From Devosia nanyangense (lineage in GTDB: Bacteria; Pseudomonadota; Alphaproteobacteria; Rhizobiales; Devosiaceae): 55,833 bases of DNA. The notes beneath the pieces were generated by a model. It saw nothing but the letters and a program-made list of their open reading frames with translations. It was not told where the DNA came from and searched no databases. The translations under genes and the position numbers were made by a program. Below are positions 24,258 through 33,474 of this stretch, one piece after another (within the stretch, counting starts at the first letter, position 1; every line of letters starts with the position of its first letter). Location of the stretch: contig JACRAF010000035.1 of NCBI GenBank assembly GCA_016213505.1, positions 1-55,833 on the forward strand, written 5' to 3'.

Positions 24258-25325
24258 GTGAAATCACTGAAACTTATTATGGCGACTGTGGTCGTCAGCG
24301 CCGTGGCGCTGACCAGCGCGGTCACTTACGCGGCCGACGGCCTGGTCGGCGTTCTGATGCCGACCAAGACCTCGCAGCGCTGGATCAATGACGGCGACGC
24401 CGTCAAGTCGCAGCTCGAGGCGCTGGGCTACACCGTCGACCTGCAATACGCGCAGGACGACATCGCCAACCAGCTGTCGCAGCTCGAAAACGAGATCACC
24501 AAGGGCCCCAAGGCCCTGATCATCGCCTCGATCGACGGCACCACCATGTCGGACGCGCTGCAGAAGGCCGCCGACGCCGGCATCATCGTCGTCGCCTATG
24601 ATCGCCTGATCAAGAAGACCGCGAATGTCGACTACTACACCACGTTCGACAATTTCGGCGTCGGCGTGATCCAGGCCAATTCCCTGCTCAAGGGTCTCGG
24701 CCTTCCCGACAAGAAGGGCCCGTTCAACGTCGAGTTGTTCGGCGGTTCGCCGGACGACAACAACGCCTTCTTCTTCTACAACGGCGCCATGTCGGTGCTG
24801 CAGCCGCTGATCGACAACGGCACCCTGGTGATCAAGTCCGGCCAGATGGGCATGGACAAGGTCGGCACGCTGCGCTGGCTCGCCGCCACCGCCCAGGCCC
24901 GCATGGACAACCTGCTGTCCGCCAACTACTCGGACGGCAGCCGAGTCGATGGCGTGCTGTCGCCCTATGACGGCCTGAGCCGCGGCATCATCGCCTCGCT
25001 CCGCGCTGTGGGTTACGGCACGGCCGATCAGCCGTGGCCGATCGTCACCGGTCAGGACGCCGAGACCGCTTCGGTCAAGGCGATCATCGCCGGCGAGCAG
25101 TACTCGACCGTGTTCAAGGACACCCGCGAACTGGCCAAGGCCACGGTCGAGCTGGTGAACACCGTGCTGTCGGGCGGCACGCCCGCCGGTCTCGACACGA
25201 CGACCTACAACAACGACGTGAAGGTCGTTCCCTCGATCCTGTTGACGCCGTTTGACGTCGACAAGTCGAACTATCAGGCTCTGGTGGTCGACTCGGGCTA
25301 CATCAAGGCCGAAGAGCTGCAGTAA
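24258..25325 (+). CDS. chvE: ChvE-like sugar-binding protein of a multiple monosaccharide ABC transporter
   Basis: A 355-aa periplasmic protein with a Sec signal (about residues 1-25, ending SAVTYAADG). The mature start [19 protein letters not shown] is the ChvE/MmsE signature, followed by [20 protein letters not shown] and the hinge block AYDRLIKK. ChvE binds several aldoses (galactose, glucose, arabinose, xylose); in Agrobacterium it also signals to VirA. The start is a GTG at 24258 with a GGGAGG ribosome site; reading in from further upstream would destroy the signal peptide. A terminator-like hairpin separates it from gguA, consistent with higher expression of the binding protein. Confidence 0.9.
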   Translation: MKSLKLIMATVVVSAVALTSAVTYAADGLVGVLMPTKTSQRWINDGDAVKSQLEALGYTVDLQYAQDDIANQLSQLENEITKGPKALIIASIDGTTMSDALQKAADAGIIVVAYDRLIKKTANVDYYTTFDNFGVGVIQANSLLKGLGLPDKKGPFNVELFGGSPDDNNAFFFYNGAMSVLQPLIDNGTLVIKSGQMGMDKVGTLRWLAATAQARMDNLLSANYSDGSRVDGVLSPYDGLSRGIIASLRAVGYGTADQPWPIVTGQDAETASVKAIIAGEQYSTVFKDTRELAKATVELVNTVLSGGTPAGLDTTTYNNDVKVVPSILLTPFDVDKSNYQALVVDSGYIKAEELQ

Positions 25326-25342
25326 GCGCAGCCGCAAAATCG

Positions 25343-25371
25343 GGGGTCCCGCACCGTGCGGGACCCCTTTT
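25343..25371 (+). terminator. Rho-independent terminator/attenuator between chvE and gguA
   Basis: A perfect 11-bp GC-rich stem (25343-25353 with 25357-25367), a 3-nt loop and TTTT immediately after. It lies 17 bp past the chvE stop and 65 bp before gguA in the same direction, so partial read-through or a 3' stabiliser is implied. Confidence 0.9.
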
Positions 25372-25435
25372 CGTTCCGGCGCGCCGCCGGTAGACTCGCA
25401 GATCAGGCGTGCCTGAGCGGGAGCGGATACGACCG

Positions 25436-26965
25436 ATGACGTCTACAATCCTCGAGATGCGCGACATCACCAAGACGTTTCCGGGCGTCAAGGCGCTCTC
25501 GAACGTCAATCTGAGCGTCGAGGAAGGCGAGATCCACGCCGTGGTCGGCGAAAACGGTGCCGGCAAATCGACGCTGATGAAGGTGCTGTCTGGGGTATAC
25601 CCGGCAGGCAGCTACGACGGCAAAATCATCTATCGCGGGCAGGTGTGCCACTTCAAAGGCATCCACGACAGCGAACGGTTGGGCATCGTCATCATCCACC
25701 AGGAACTGGCGCTGGTGCCGATGCTATCGATCGCCGAGAACATCTTTCTGGGCAATGAGCACGCCAAATACGGCGTCATCGACTGGAACGCCAACGAGAC
25801 GCGCACCGCCGCGTTGCTCAAGAAAGTGGGTCTCAGCGAAGACCCCAAAACCCTGATCACCGATATCGGCGTCGGCAAGCAGCAGCTGGTCGAGATTGCA
25901 AAGGCGCTGAGCAAGGAAGTGCGGCTGCTGATCCTCGACGAGCCGACGGCGAGCCTCTCCGAAAAGGACAGCCAGGCGCTGCTCGATCTGCTGCTCGAGT
26001 TCAAGCGGCAGGGCATCACCTCGATCCTGATCTCGCACAAGCTCAACGAAGTGAGCCGGGTCGCCGATCACGTCACCATCATTCGTGACGGGCAGACCAT
26101 CGAGACGCTCGACAAGAGCCAGATCAGCGAGGACCGCATCATCACCTCGATGGTGGGCCGGCCGCTGGAGGATCGCTTCCCACCGCGCGATCCAAAGATC
26201 GGCGACACCGTGTTCGAGGTGAGGAAGTGGTCGGTCTACCACCCCATCCACGCCGAGCGGCAGGTGATCAAGGGCATCGACGTCACTGTCAAGCGGGGCG
26301 AGGTGGTCGGCATCGCGGGGCTGATGGGCGCCGGGCGAACCGAATTCGCGATGAGTCTGTTCGGCCGGTCCTACGGACGGCGCATCACCGGCGAGGTGCT
26401 GCTCAATGGCAAGCCGATCGACATCTCGTCGGTGGGCAAGGCGGTGGAGCACGGCATCGCCTACGTCACCGAGGACCGCAAGACCTACGGCCTCAACCTC
26501 ATCGACCACATCAAGCACAACATCACGCTGGCCAATCTGGGCGGCGTGTCGAGGCACGCCGTCATCGACGACCTGCGCGAACTCGACGTCGCCAACGACT
26601 ATCGCGGCAGGACCAATATCCGCTCGTCGAGCGTCTACCAGAAGACCGGCAACCTCTCGGGCGGCAACCAGCAGAAGGTGGTGCTGAGCAAGTGGCTGTT
26701 CGCCAATCCGGACGTCTTGATCCTCGATGAACCGACGCGCGGCATCGACGTCGGCGCCAAGTACGAAATCTACACCATCATCGCTCGCCTTGCCTCCGAG
26801 GGTAAGGCGGTGATCGTCATCTCGTCGGAGATGCCCGAACTGCTGGGCGTATCCGACCGCATCTATGTGATGAACGAGGGACGCATGGTTGGCGAAATGG
26901 CGGCCAGTGATGCCAGCCAGGAAAAGATCATGCGCGCCATCGTTCGGGGAGAAAAAGCATCATGA
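25436..26965 (+). CDS. gguA: Sugar ABC transporter ATP-binding protein (GguA-like)
   Basis: A 509-aa tandem ATPase of the carbohydrate uptake type 2 class. The first cassette has [17 protein letters not shown] and [11 protein letters not shown]. The second has the usual degenerate Walker A (GLMGAGRTE), signature LSGGNQQK and [15 protein letters not shown]. It energises import of the sugars bound by the ChvE-like protein. Its TGA overlaps the ATG of the permease gene (ATGA). Confidence 0.92.
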   Translation: MTSTILEMRDITKTFPGVKALSNVNLSVEEGEIHAVVGENGAGKSTLMKVLSGVYPAGSYDGKIIYRGQVCHFKGIHDSERLGIVIIHQELALVPMLSIAENIFLGNEHAKYGVIDWNANETRTAALLKKVGLSEDPKTLITDIGVGKQQLVEIAKALSKEVRLLILDEPTASLSEKDSQALLDLLLEFKRQGITSILISHKLNEVSRVADHVTIIRDGQTIETLDKSQISEDRIITSMVGRPLEDRFPPRDPKIGDTVFEVRKWSVYHPIHAERQVIKGIDVTVKRGEVVGIAGLMGAGRTEFAMSLFGRSYGRRITGEVLLNGKPIDISSVGKAVEHGIAYVTEDRKTYGLNLIDHIKHNITLANLGGVSRHAVIDDLRELDVANDYRGRTNIRSSSVYQKTGNLSGGNQQKVVLSKWLFANPDVLILDEPTRGIDVGAKYEIYTIIARLASEGKAVIVISSEMPELLGVSDRIYVMNEGRMVGEMAASDASQEKIMRAIVRGEKAS

Positions 26966-28257
26966 CCACCGAGACCGCCCCCACGCCGCAGACCAGTGTC
27001 GCCGAGGACGTGCCGCAGCCGGGACCGCGCTTTGCCGTCTCGGCGCTGGTCGAGAATCTGCGTGACTACGGCCTGGTGTTGGCGCTGATCGCCATCATGG
27101 TGTTCTTCCAGTTCACCACCGGCGGCACTCTGTTCAAGCCGGTGAACCTTTCCAACCTGGTGCAGCAGAACAGCTTCATCATCGTTATGGCGCTGGGCAT
27201 GCTGCTGGTGATCGTCGCCGGCCACATCGATCTCAGCGTCGGTTCGGTCGCCGGCTTCGTCGGCGCCCTCGCGGCGACGATGATGGTGATCTGGCCGCTC
27301 GGCATCCTCAGCAATCCGCTGGTCGTCTCCATCATCTGCCTGATCGTGGGCGGCGCCATCGGCGCGGCGCAGGGCTACTGGATCGCTTACCACCGCATAC
27401 CGAGCTTCATCGTGACGCTGGCCGGCATGCTGACGTTCCGCGGCATGTGCCAGGCGCTGCTGGGCGGCGGATCGTCGGTCGGGCCGCTGCCCGATCCGTT
27501 CAAGCAGCTGAGTTCCGGGTTCATTCCCGACATCACGGGCTCCATCATGCTGATCCCGCCGGTGGTGAACGCCGCCGGCAAGACCATTGTTGGAAGCGGC
27601 CTGACGCTGCACTCGACAACGCTCATCATCGGCGCCCTCGGCGTTCTCGCCTACGTCTATTTCGGGCTCAGGGCGCGCCGCACACGCGAACGGCACGGCT
27701 ATGAAGCGGAGCCGTTCGCACTGTTCGCCGTCAAGACCGTGGTCATCGGCACCCTGGCGCTGTTCCTCGTCTATCAGTTTGCGACCTACAAGGGCCTGCC
27801 GATCGTCCTCGTGGTGATGGCGGCGCTGATCGCGCTGTTCGTGTTCATCACCAAGAAGACGACGATCGGCCGCCGGGTCTATGCCATGGGCGGCAACGCC
27901 AAGGCAGCGCAGCTGTCGGGCATCAAGACCGACCGGCTCACTCTGCTGGTGTTCATCAACATGGGCGTGCTGTCGGCACTGGGGGGCCTCATCATCGCGG
28001 CCCGCCTCGGGCAGGCGGTTCCCGCGGCGGGGCTGGGCAGCGAGCTCGACGTCATCGCTGCGGTCTTCATCGGCGGCGCCTCGGCGATGGGCGGCGTCGG
28101 CCAGGTCGCGGGCTCCGTGGTCGGGGGCTTCATCATGGGCGTGATGAACAACGGCATGTCGATCATGGGTGTCAATGTCGACTGGCAGCAGGTGGTCAAG
28201 GGCCTGGTGCTGTTGGGGGCTGTGGTGTTCGACGTGTACAACAAGAACAAGGGGTAG
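26962..28257 (+). CDS. gguB: Sugar ABC transporter permease (GguB-like)
   Basis: A 431-aa polytopic membrane protein with about 10-12 helices and the BPD_transp_2 signatures ([50 protein letters not shown]). The length and the inserted loop around [17 protein letters not shown] match GguB/MmsB rather than the shorter RbsC. It completes the chvE-gguA-gguB importer. It converges on the sulfurtransferase gene with 12 bp between stops. Confidence 0.92.
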   Translation: MTTETAPTPQTSVAEDVPQPGPRFAVSALVENLRDYGLVLALIAIMVFFQFTTGGTLFKPVNLSNLVQQNSFIIVMALGMLLVIVAGHIDLSVGSVAGFVGALAATMMVIWPLGILSNPLVVSIICLIVGGAIGAAQGYWIAYHRIPSFIVTLAGMLTFRGMCQALLGGGSSVGPLPDPFKQLSSGFIPDITGSIMLIPPVVNAAGKTIVGSGLTLHSTTLIIGALGVLAYVYFGLRARRTRERHGYEAEPFALFAVKTVVIGTLALFLVYQFATYKGLPIVLVVMAALIALFVFITKKTTIGRRVYAMGGNAKAAQLSGIKTDRLTLLVFINMGVLSALGGLIIAARLGQAVPAAGLGSELDVIAAVFIGGASAMGGVGQVAGSVVGGFIMGVMNNGMSIMGVNVDWQQVVKGLVLLGAVVFDVYNKNKG

Positions 28258-28269
28258 GGTTGCTGCTGC

Positions 28270-29106
28270 CTACTCGTCCTTCACGACCTCCGCGTCCGGT
28301 CGCGCGCCCCACTCGGCCCACGCCCCATCATAGACCGCGACGTCCTTTGCGCCGGCGAGCTTCAGTGCCAGCATCAGCGTCGAGGCAGTGACTCCTGAGC
28401 CGCAGGAGGTGATGACCGGCTGGGTGAGGTCAACGCCAGCCTTGGCGAAGAGCGGCCTCAGTTCGCTAGTCGGTTTCAGCTTCCCCTCTGCGACCAACTC
28501 GACGGCCGGCACGCTCACGGCTCCGGGCATATGACCCTGCCGCACCCCGGGCCGCGGCTCGGGATCGCGGCCGATGAAGCGTCCGGCGGGGCGGGCGTCG
28601 GCGACTTGGCCGTGCGCAGCGAGCGCCGCTTTCACCTGATAGAAATCGCGCACGAGCTCGGGGTGGAAATGCGGGACGAAGGTGGCCGTCGGGCGGTGCG
28701 CATCGCCCGCCTCGAGAGGCCGGTCCTCGGCGCGCCATTTCGGGCCGCCGCCTTCGAGGATGCGGATGTCCTTGGCGCCCATTGCGGAAAATTCCCACCA
28801 AACTCGTGGCGCCGAAAACAGCCCGGCCTCGTCGTAGATGACGATCGTCATCCCATCGCCGATGCCGAGCGCGCCGACCTGACGCGCGAACTCGTCCGGC
28901 GGCAGCAGCATATGGGGTAGGTCGATACTCTTGTCGGCGATGCCGTCGATATCGAAGTACACGGCGCCGGGAATGTGCCCGGCGAGATACTCCTCATGCG
29001 GCTTGCGGTTGGCTGTGGGGAGGAACCAACTGGCGTCGATCACGACGAGGTTCGGGTCATCAAGGTGCGCGGCGAGCCAGCCGGTGGTGACGAAGGGGTT
29101 GTCCAT
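28270..29106 (-). CDS. sseA: 3-mercaptopyruvate sulfurtransferase (SseA-like)
   Basis: A 278-aa protein of two rhodanese domains. The N-terminal domain lacks the catalytic cysteine; the C-terminal one carries C235 in CGSGVTA, the loop that distinguishes mercaptopyruvate sulfurtransferase from thiosulfate sulfurtransferase (CRxGxT/R). Other family marks: DASWFLPT, HIPGAVYFDID, RVWWEFSAMG and GRFIGRDPEPRPG. It transfers sulfur from 3-mercaptopyruvate to thiol acceptors or cyanide in the cytoplasm. It stands alone between two transport operons; the 107 bp between its start and the ABC ATPase gene end shows no other gene. Confidence 0.93.
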   Translation of the reverse strand: MDNPFVTTGWLAAHLDDPNLVVIDASWFLPTANRKPHEEYLAGHIPGAVYFDIDGIADKSIDLPHMLLPPDEFARQVGALGIGDGMTIVIYDEAGLFSAPRVWWEFSAMGAKDIRILEGGGPKWRAEDRPLEAGDAHRPTATFVPHFHPELVRDFYQVKAALAAHGQVADARPAGRFIGRDPEPRPGVRQGHMPGAVSVPAVELVAEGKLKPTSELRPLFAKAGVDLTQPVITSCGSGVTASTLMLALKLAGAKDVAVYDGAWAEWGARPDAEVVKDE

Positions 29107-29213
29107 CCGGCAAGTCTAGCGAAGGATGGCGCGACTGACCACGCCCCTGGCTTCAGTTCTCGCAGATCTCCGGCGACACCAGGGCATTCATCGCGCACGC
29201 GTCGGCGGTGATC

Positions 29214-30281
29214 TCAATCGCCAAGAACGAGGATGTCGCTTCCACCGAAGGTGATCTTGACCTTCTCGTCGTAGCGCGGCGGCGGGCTGTGCTGGTCGTT
29301 GAAGGTGTCAAGGTGGAGCGCGTTCTCCCCGAGATTGACCTTGAGCCGGATCACCGCGCCGAGGAAGGCGACCTCCGACACGGTGCCATCGAGGACGATA
29401 TCGCGCGCGTGGCCGTTAGCGAGCGAAATGGCCTCCGGCCGGAGCGTCAGCGAGATGGCGTCGCCGCTCCTGGCCGCCGACGACAGCGAGGGGATGATCG
29501 CGATCTGCCCGTCGATCGACACCGACTTGGTGGCTGGGTCGATCACCTTCGCCGCGAGCGTATTGAGCGTGCCCACGAAGGTCGCTGCGAACCGTGTCGT
29601 CGGCCGGTTGTAGATTTCGAACGGCGTGCCGAACTGCTCGACGTGTCCGGCATTGAGCACCACGATACGGTCGGAGATCGACAGGGCCTCCTCCTGATCG
29701 TGGGTCACGAACATGGTGGTGATGCCGAGCTCGCGCTGGATAGCGCGGATTTCCTCGCGCAGCGACACCCGGATCTTGGCGTCGAGCGCCGACAACGGCT
29801 CGTCGAGGAGCAGCATTTTTGGCTTCGGCGCCAGGGCTCGGGCGAGCGCCACGCGCTGCTGCTGGCCGCCCGACATCTCGAACGGGAAGCGCTTGCCGTA
29901 ACCGGAAAGGCCGATCAGCTTCAGCATCTCCTCGACCCGCGCGCGCGCCTCGTCCCTGGGCACGCGGCCGATCTTAAGGCCGAAGCCGACATTGTCCTCG
30001 ACATTCATATTGGGGAACAACGCGTAGGCCTGAAACACCATTCCGATCTTGCGCTGGTTGGGCGGCAGCGGCGAGATGTCCTTGCCCTCGACGAGGATGG
30101 TGCCCGAGGTGGGGCGCTCGAAGCCGGCAACCATACGCAGGATCGTGGTCTTGCCGCAGCCCGAGGGGCCGAGCAGGGTGACGAACTCGCCCTTGTTGAA
30201 CGCGAGGTTGACGCTCTTGACCACGGTGTTGCCGTTGAACGACTTGACCAGGTTCTCGATGTGCAGGAATTCGTCGGCCAT
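29214..30281 (-). CDS. ABC transporter ATP-binding protein (PotA/FbpC-like)
   Basis: A 355-aa ATPase: Walker A GPSGCGKTT, Q-loop FQAYALFP, signature MSGGQQQR, Walker B LLLDEPLSALD and switch histidine in FVTHDQEEAL, followed by a TOBE_2 domain (about 270-350). Last gene of a four-gene minus-strand importer operon (binding protein, two permeases, ATPase), 3 bp after the second permease. The class covers polyamine, iron, phosphonate and thiamine importers and the cargo is not evident. Confidence 0.93.
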   Translation of the reverse strand: MADEFLHIENLVKSFNGNTVVKSVNLAFNKGEFVTLLGPSGCGKTTILRMVAGFERPTSGTILVEGKDISPLPPNQRKIGMVFQAYALFPNMNVEDNVGFGLKIGRVPRDEARARVEEMLKLIGLSGYGKRFPFEMSGGQQQRVALARALAPKPKMLLLDEPLSALDAKIRVSLREEIRAIQRELGITTMFVTHDQEEALSISDRIVVLNAGHVEQFGTPFEIYNRPTTRFAATFVGTLNTLAAKVIDPATKSVSIDGQIAIIPSLSSAARSGDAISLTLRPEAISLANGHARDIVLDGTVSEVAFLGAVIRLKVNLGENALHLDTFNDQHSPPPRYDEKVKITFGGSDILVLGD

Positions 30282-30284
30282 GGT

Positions 30285-31076
30285 TCAGTCCGTTCGGGGC
30301 GCGGTCTTGGGCGCGAAACGGGCGAGCAGTTGGATCATGCCCATCGCAATCCAGGTGATGACAAAGGAGATGACGGCGAGCGCCGCCGGCTCGAAGGCGC
30401 GGTTGGCGCCGACGTTCTGCATGTAGACGCCGAAGGCCGGCCGGTTGAGCAGGCTGGCGATGGTGAATTCGCCGATGACGATGGCGAGGGTCAGGAAGGC
30501 GCCGGACAGCACCGCGACGATGATGTTGGGGAAGATCACCCGCACGAGGATAGTCAGCGTGTTGGCGCCAAGGATGTTGGCGGCCTCGGTCAGGGTCTGC
30601 ACGTCGATGGTTCTGAGGCCGGTGTCGACCGCGCGGTACATGTAGGGCAGGGCGAGCGCGACGTAGGCGAGGGTGAGCAGGATGTTGGTGCCGAGGGCGG
30701 TGTTGGTCAGCGGCAGGAGCGAGCTCGAATTGTACATGCGGATGTAGCCGAACACCAAGATGATCGGCGGGATGATCAGCGGCAGCAGCGTCACGAACTC
30801 GATGATCGGCCTTAGCTGCGGGGCGCGCAGGCGTACGAAGTAGGCGGCCGGCACGACGATCAGCAGGCCGACCACGATGGTGGCGACGCCGACGACGAGC
30901 GAGAAGGTGAAGGTCTGCTGGAAGGCCGGTGCCTGGACGACATTGGTGTAGGCGTCGAGGCTGTAGGTGCCGCGGCGGATGCTGAGCGAGAACAGCAGCG
31001 TCGCCACCAACGGCAGGAGGAAATAGAGCGCGCCGAGGATGAGGATGATCCAGGCCCAGAGCTTGCTGCGCTTCAT
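30285..31076 (-). CDS. ABC transporter permease (PotC-like)
   Basis: A 263-aa inner membrane protein with six predicted helices (first WAWIILILGALYFLLPLVA). The EAA loop is TEAANILGANTLTILVRVIFPNI. The ATG at 31076 overlaps the stop of the preceding permease (ATGA). Confidence 0.92.
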   Translation of the reverse strand: MKRSKLWAWIILILGALYFLLPLVATLLFSLSIRRGTYSLDAYTNVVQAPAFQQTFTFSLVVGVATIVVGLLIVVPAAYFVRLRAPQLRPIIEFVTLLPLIIPPIILVFGYIRMYNSSSLLPLTNTALGTNILLTLAYVALALPYMYRAVDTGLRTIDVQTLTEAANILGANTLTILVRVIFPNIIVAVLSGAFLTLAIVIGEFTIASLLNRPAFGVYMQNVGANRAFEPAALAVISFVITWIAMGMIQLLARFAPKTAPRTD

Positions 31077-32005
31077 TTGAGCCAGCGCTCCGCCCGCGTG
31101 CGGATCACCAGGTAGATGACGTTGGCGACCGCGGTGATGACGATCATGCCGAGCGCCAGGGCGGCGCCGAGGCCGGGGTTGTTCAGCACGTCGCCGCGGA
31201 TCTGCGCATAGAGCACGATCGGCACGATGTTGAGCGACGAACCGGTCAGCGCGTAGGCGGTGGCAATGGCGCCAAAGGCGTTGGCGAACAGCAGCGAGAT
31301 CGTGCCGAGCAGGTTGGGCCAGAGGATAGGCAGGCCGACATAGCGCCAGAACTGGTATGGCGTTGCCCCAAGCGTCGCCGCGGCCTCGTTCCATTCCTTC
31401 TTCAATCCGTCAATAGCCGGTGCGATGATCAGGATCATCAGCGGGATCTGGAAGTAGCAATAGGTGATGGTCAGGCCCCAGAAGCTCAGGATGTTGAACC
31501 CGGCCTTGTACATGTCGAAGCCGAACACGGTCTTGAGGATGACGGTGATGAGGCCGAGCCGGCCGAGCGTCGAGAGGAAGGCAAAGGCCAGCGGGATGCC
31601 GGCGAAATTGCTGGCGACGCCCGAGAAGGTCATCACCGTCGAGCGAATGGCGGAGGGCAGCCGGCCGCGGATGATGGCGAGTGCGATGAGCAGCCCGAAC
31701 AGCGAGCCGAGCAAGGCCGAGGCTGTCGAAATGCGGATCGAAATCCAGAACGAGCTGACGATCTGCGGAGTGCCCAGGTCGACGATGTTCTGGAAGGTGA
31801 ACGTGCCGTCGCGGCCGATGAACGCCCCGACGACGAGGTAGAGCGTGGGCACCACCAGAAACATCACGGCGAAGATCAGAAAGGGCGCGACGCCAAGATA
31901 GTCACCCCAGCGGACGCCGGTGAACACGCCGGAACGAGACAGCACCACCCCGGCCGAAGCCGGGGTGGCGGTATTTGCAGCGGCACTGTCCGTATTATTG
32001 GACAT
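31073..32005 (-). CDS. ABC transporter permease (PotB-like)
   Basis: A 310-aa inner membrane protein with a hydrophilic N-terminal tail (MSNNTDSAAANTATPASAG) and six helices. Its EAA loop is NEAAATLGATPYQFWRYVGLPIL. The ATG at 32005 lies 11 bp inside the binding-protein gene and has GGAGCC before it; this explains why an in-frame upstream extension should be ignored. Confidence 0.92.
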   Translation of the reverse strand: MSNNTDSAAANTATPASAGVVLSRSGVFTGVRWGDYLGVAPFLIFAVMFLVVPTLYLVVGAFIGRDGTFTFQNIVDLGTPQIVSSFWISIRISTASALLGSLFGLLIALAIIRGRLPSAIRSTVMTFSGVASNFAGIPLAFAFLSTLGRLGLITVILKTVFGFDMYKAGFNILSFWGLTITYCYFQIPLMILIIAPAIDGLKKEWNEAAATLGATPYQFWRYVGLPILWPNLLGTISLLFANAFGAIATAYALTGSSLNIVPIVLYAQIRGDVLNNPGLGAALALGMIVITAVANVIYLVIRTRAERWLK

Positions 32006-33101
32006 TGGCTCCGACAACCGCATCCCAATTCTTGGTGATGGCGTCCTTGGCGGCCGCCTGCTCATCGAGGGTCGGGAACACGGCCTTGGCGTAGAGCGCC
32101 GGGTCTGGCAGCTTGCCCAGCAAGTCGGCCGGAATGGCGTTCTTGGCTGCCAGATCGTTGAAGCGGATGGGGTGGCAATAGCCGGCGAGCCAGCCGATCT
32201 GGCCCTCGTCGGAATAGAGATACTCCATCCACAGCTTGGCGGCGTTCACATGCGGCGCATAGGCCGAGATCGCCTGGATGTAGACGCCGGCGACGACGGC
32301 ATCCGACGGGACGACGACTTCGGCGTTCGGATTGCCGGCAAAGCCGTCCTTCCAGGCGAGCGCGTTGTAGTCCCAGGCGGCGACGATCGGCGTGGTGCCC
32401 TGGGCGACCGGGGCGGCTTTGCCGATCACCGGCACGAAATTGCCGGCCTTGTTGAGATCGGCGAAGAACTTGAGGCCGGCATTGCCGGCATCGGCGCCGG
32501 CCTTGGCGCCGGTCGACAGGCCGGCGGCGTGCACCGCCGAGATCGCCTGGTTGGCGGCGCGCGGGTCACCGGCGAGCGCGAACTGATTGGCGTATTCGGG
32601 CTTCATCAGGTCGGCCCACGAGCCCGGCGAATTCGGCACGAGATCCTTGTTCACGATGAACGAGAGCACGCCGTAATAGTCGCCGTACCAGTAGCCGTCG
32701 GCATCCTTGGCCGAGTCCGGAATCGTGTCCCAGGTCGAGACCTTGTAGGGCTGGATCAGCTTGGCGTCCTTGGACGAGGGGCCGAAGCTGAGGCCGACGT
32801 CGATCACATCGGGGGCCTGGGGGCCGGTATTGCCCTGGTTCGCCTTGATCGCTTCGATTTCGTCGCCCGAGCCGGCGTCGGGATTCAGTTCGTTGACGGT
32901 GATGCCGGGGTATTTTGCCTTGAAGGCCTCGATCACGGCGCCATAGCCGCACCAATCGTGGGGCAAGGCGATAACGGTGAGTTGGCCTTCGGCCTTGGCG
33001 GCTTCATAGAGTGCCGCCACGTCCTGCGCCGAGGCGGCGAAGGTCGTGGCCAGCAGTGCGGCGACCGACACCGAAGCGGCAAGCGCGGTTTTGAAATGCA
33101 T
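31995..33101 (-). CDS. ABC transporter substrate-binding protein, polyamine/iron class
   Basis: A 368-aa periplasmic protein with a Sec signal (MHFKTALAASVSVAALLATT, then FAASAQ). The mature part (LYEAAKAEGQLTVIALPHDWCGYG and the PGITVNELNPDAGSGDEIEAI region) belongs to the extracellular solute-binding family 1/8 seen with spermidine, ferric iron or phosphonate importers. LSFGPSSKDAKLIQPYKVSTW and WYGDYYGVLSFIVNKD resemble PotD-type clefts. First gene of its operon. No ligand can be assigned from sequence alone. Confidence 0.88.
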   Translation of the reverse strand: MHFKTALAASVSVAALLATTFAASAQDVAALYEAAKAEGQLTVIALPHDWCGYGAVIEAFKAKYPGITVNELNPDAGSGDEIEAIKANQGNTGPQAPDVIDVGLSFGPSSKDAKLIQPYKVSTWDTIPDSAKDADGYWYGDYYGVLSFIVNKDLVPNSPGSWADLMKPEYANQFALAGDPRAANQAISAVHAAGLSTGAKAGADAGNAGLKFFADLNKAGNFVPVIGKAAPVAQGTTPIVAAWDYNALAWKDGFAGNPNAEVVVPSDAVVAGVYIQAISAYAPHVNAAKLWMEYLYSDEGQIGWLAGYCHPIRFNDLAAKNAIPADLLGKLPDPALYAKAVFPTLDEQAAAKDAITKNWDAVVGANVQ

Positions 33102-33269
33102 GTGCGTCTCCCTTGGAAATATGGCTGTTCTTCGTTCGAGGAGGAGCGATGGGAAAGCCGCGGCTCACCTATGAGGACCAGATGACAGCCGCATGACAGC
33201 CGTCCGCATTCCCCAGTGACTTAGCGCGTTTCCCGGCGCCGCAGCGAGCGACGCCCTCGTCTCCCTGTC

Positions 33270-33284
33270 CAATTGTGACAATTG
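33270..33284. promoter_or_regulatory. Perfect 15-bp palindrome with overlapping direct repeat
   Basis: CAATTGTGACAATTG is symmetric around the central G at 33277 and is followed by TGACAG, so AATTGTGACA recurs as two overlapping direct repeats (33271-33290). It is the strongest operator-like site in this divergent region, about 170 bp from the binding-protein start and 190 bp from the imelysin start. Confidence 0.5.
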
Positions 33285-33399
33285 TGACAGTGCCCTTTTT
33301 GCCGGGAGGAGTCGAGGGCATGGGAGGGGTGGCAAAGCGCGGCAGGCGGCGACTGCACCCGTCCAGTTTAGAGCGGTTCCAGCCTTGGTCGTTATTTCT

Positions 33400-33414
33400 T
33401 GATACTGTCACTCA
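33400..33414. promoter_or_regulatory. Possible iron-responsive (RirA-like) box
   Basis: TGATACTGTCACTCA matches the TGA-N9-TCA pattern reported for RirA/IRO boxes and lies about 60 bp before the imelysin start. The pattern is short and could occur by chance in a region this size; it gains weight only because imelysin operons are commonly iron-regulated. Confidence 0.3.
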
Positions 33415-33474
33415 GCTTTGTTACGGCGCGATCCAGGCAACGGGGCCAGGCGCTGTTTTACGGAGATGAGGGCG

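Larger units (their letters stand above)
33102..33474. other. Divergent promoter region without a gene
   Basis: A 373-bp region between the start of the binding-protein gene (minus) and the first imelysin gene (plus). It contains the symmetric site at 33270-33284, a TGA-N9-TCA match at 33400-33414 and an AT-rich block near 33390-33420 suitable for a plus-strand promoter. Open frames here have no recognisable features. Confidence 0.6.

Noticed and set aside
29208..30815. A 535-codon plus-strand open frame
   Set aside because: It lies fully antisense to a clear ABC ATPase and permease and consists of Arg/Asp/Gly-rich shadow sequence with no motif.
31920..33185. A 421-codon plus-strand open frame
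   Set aside because: Antisense to the binding protein gene, which has a signal peptide and operon overlaps; no ribosome site or family feature.
33169..33411. An 80-aa minus-strand frame in the divergent promoter region
   Set aside because: It spans the palindrome and the likely promoters and its sequence is unremarkable.
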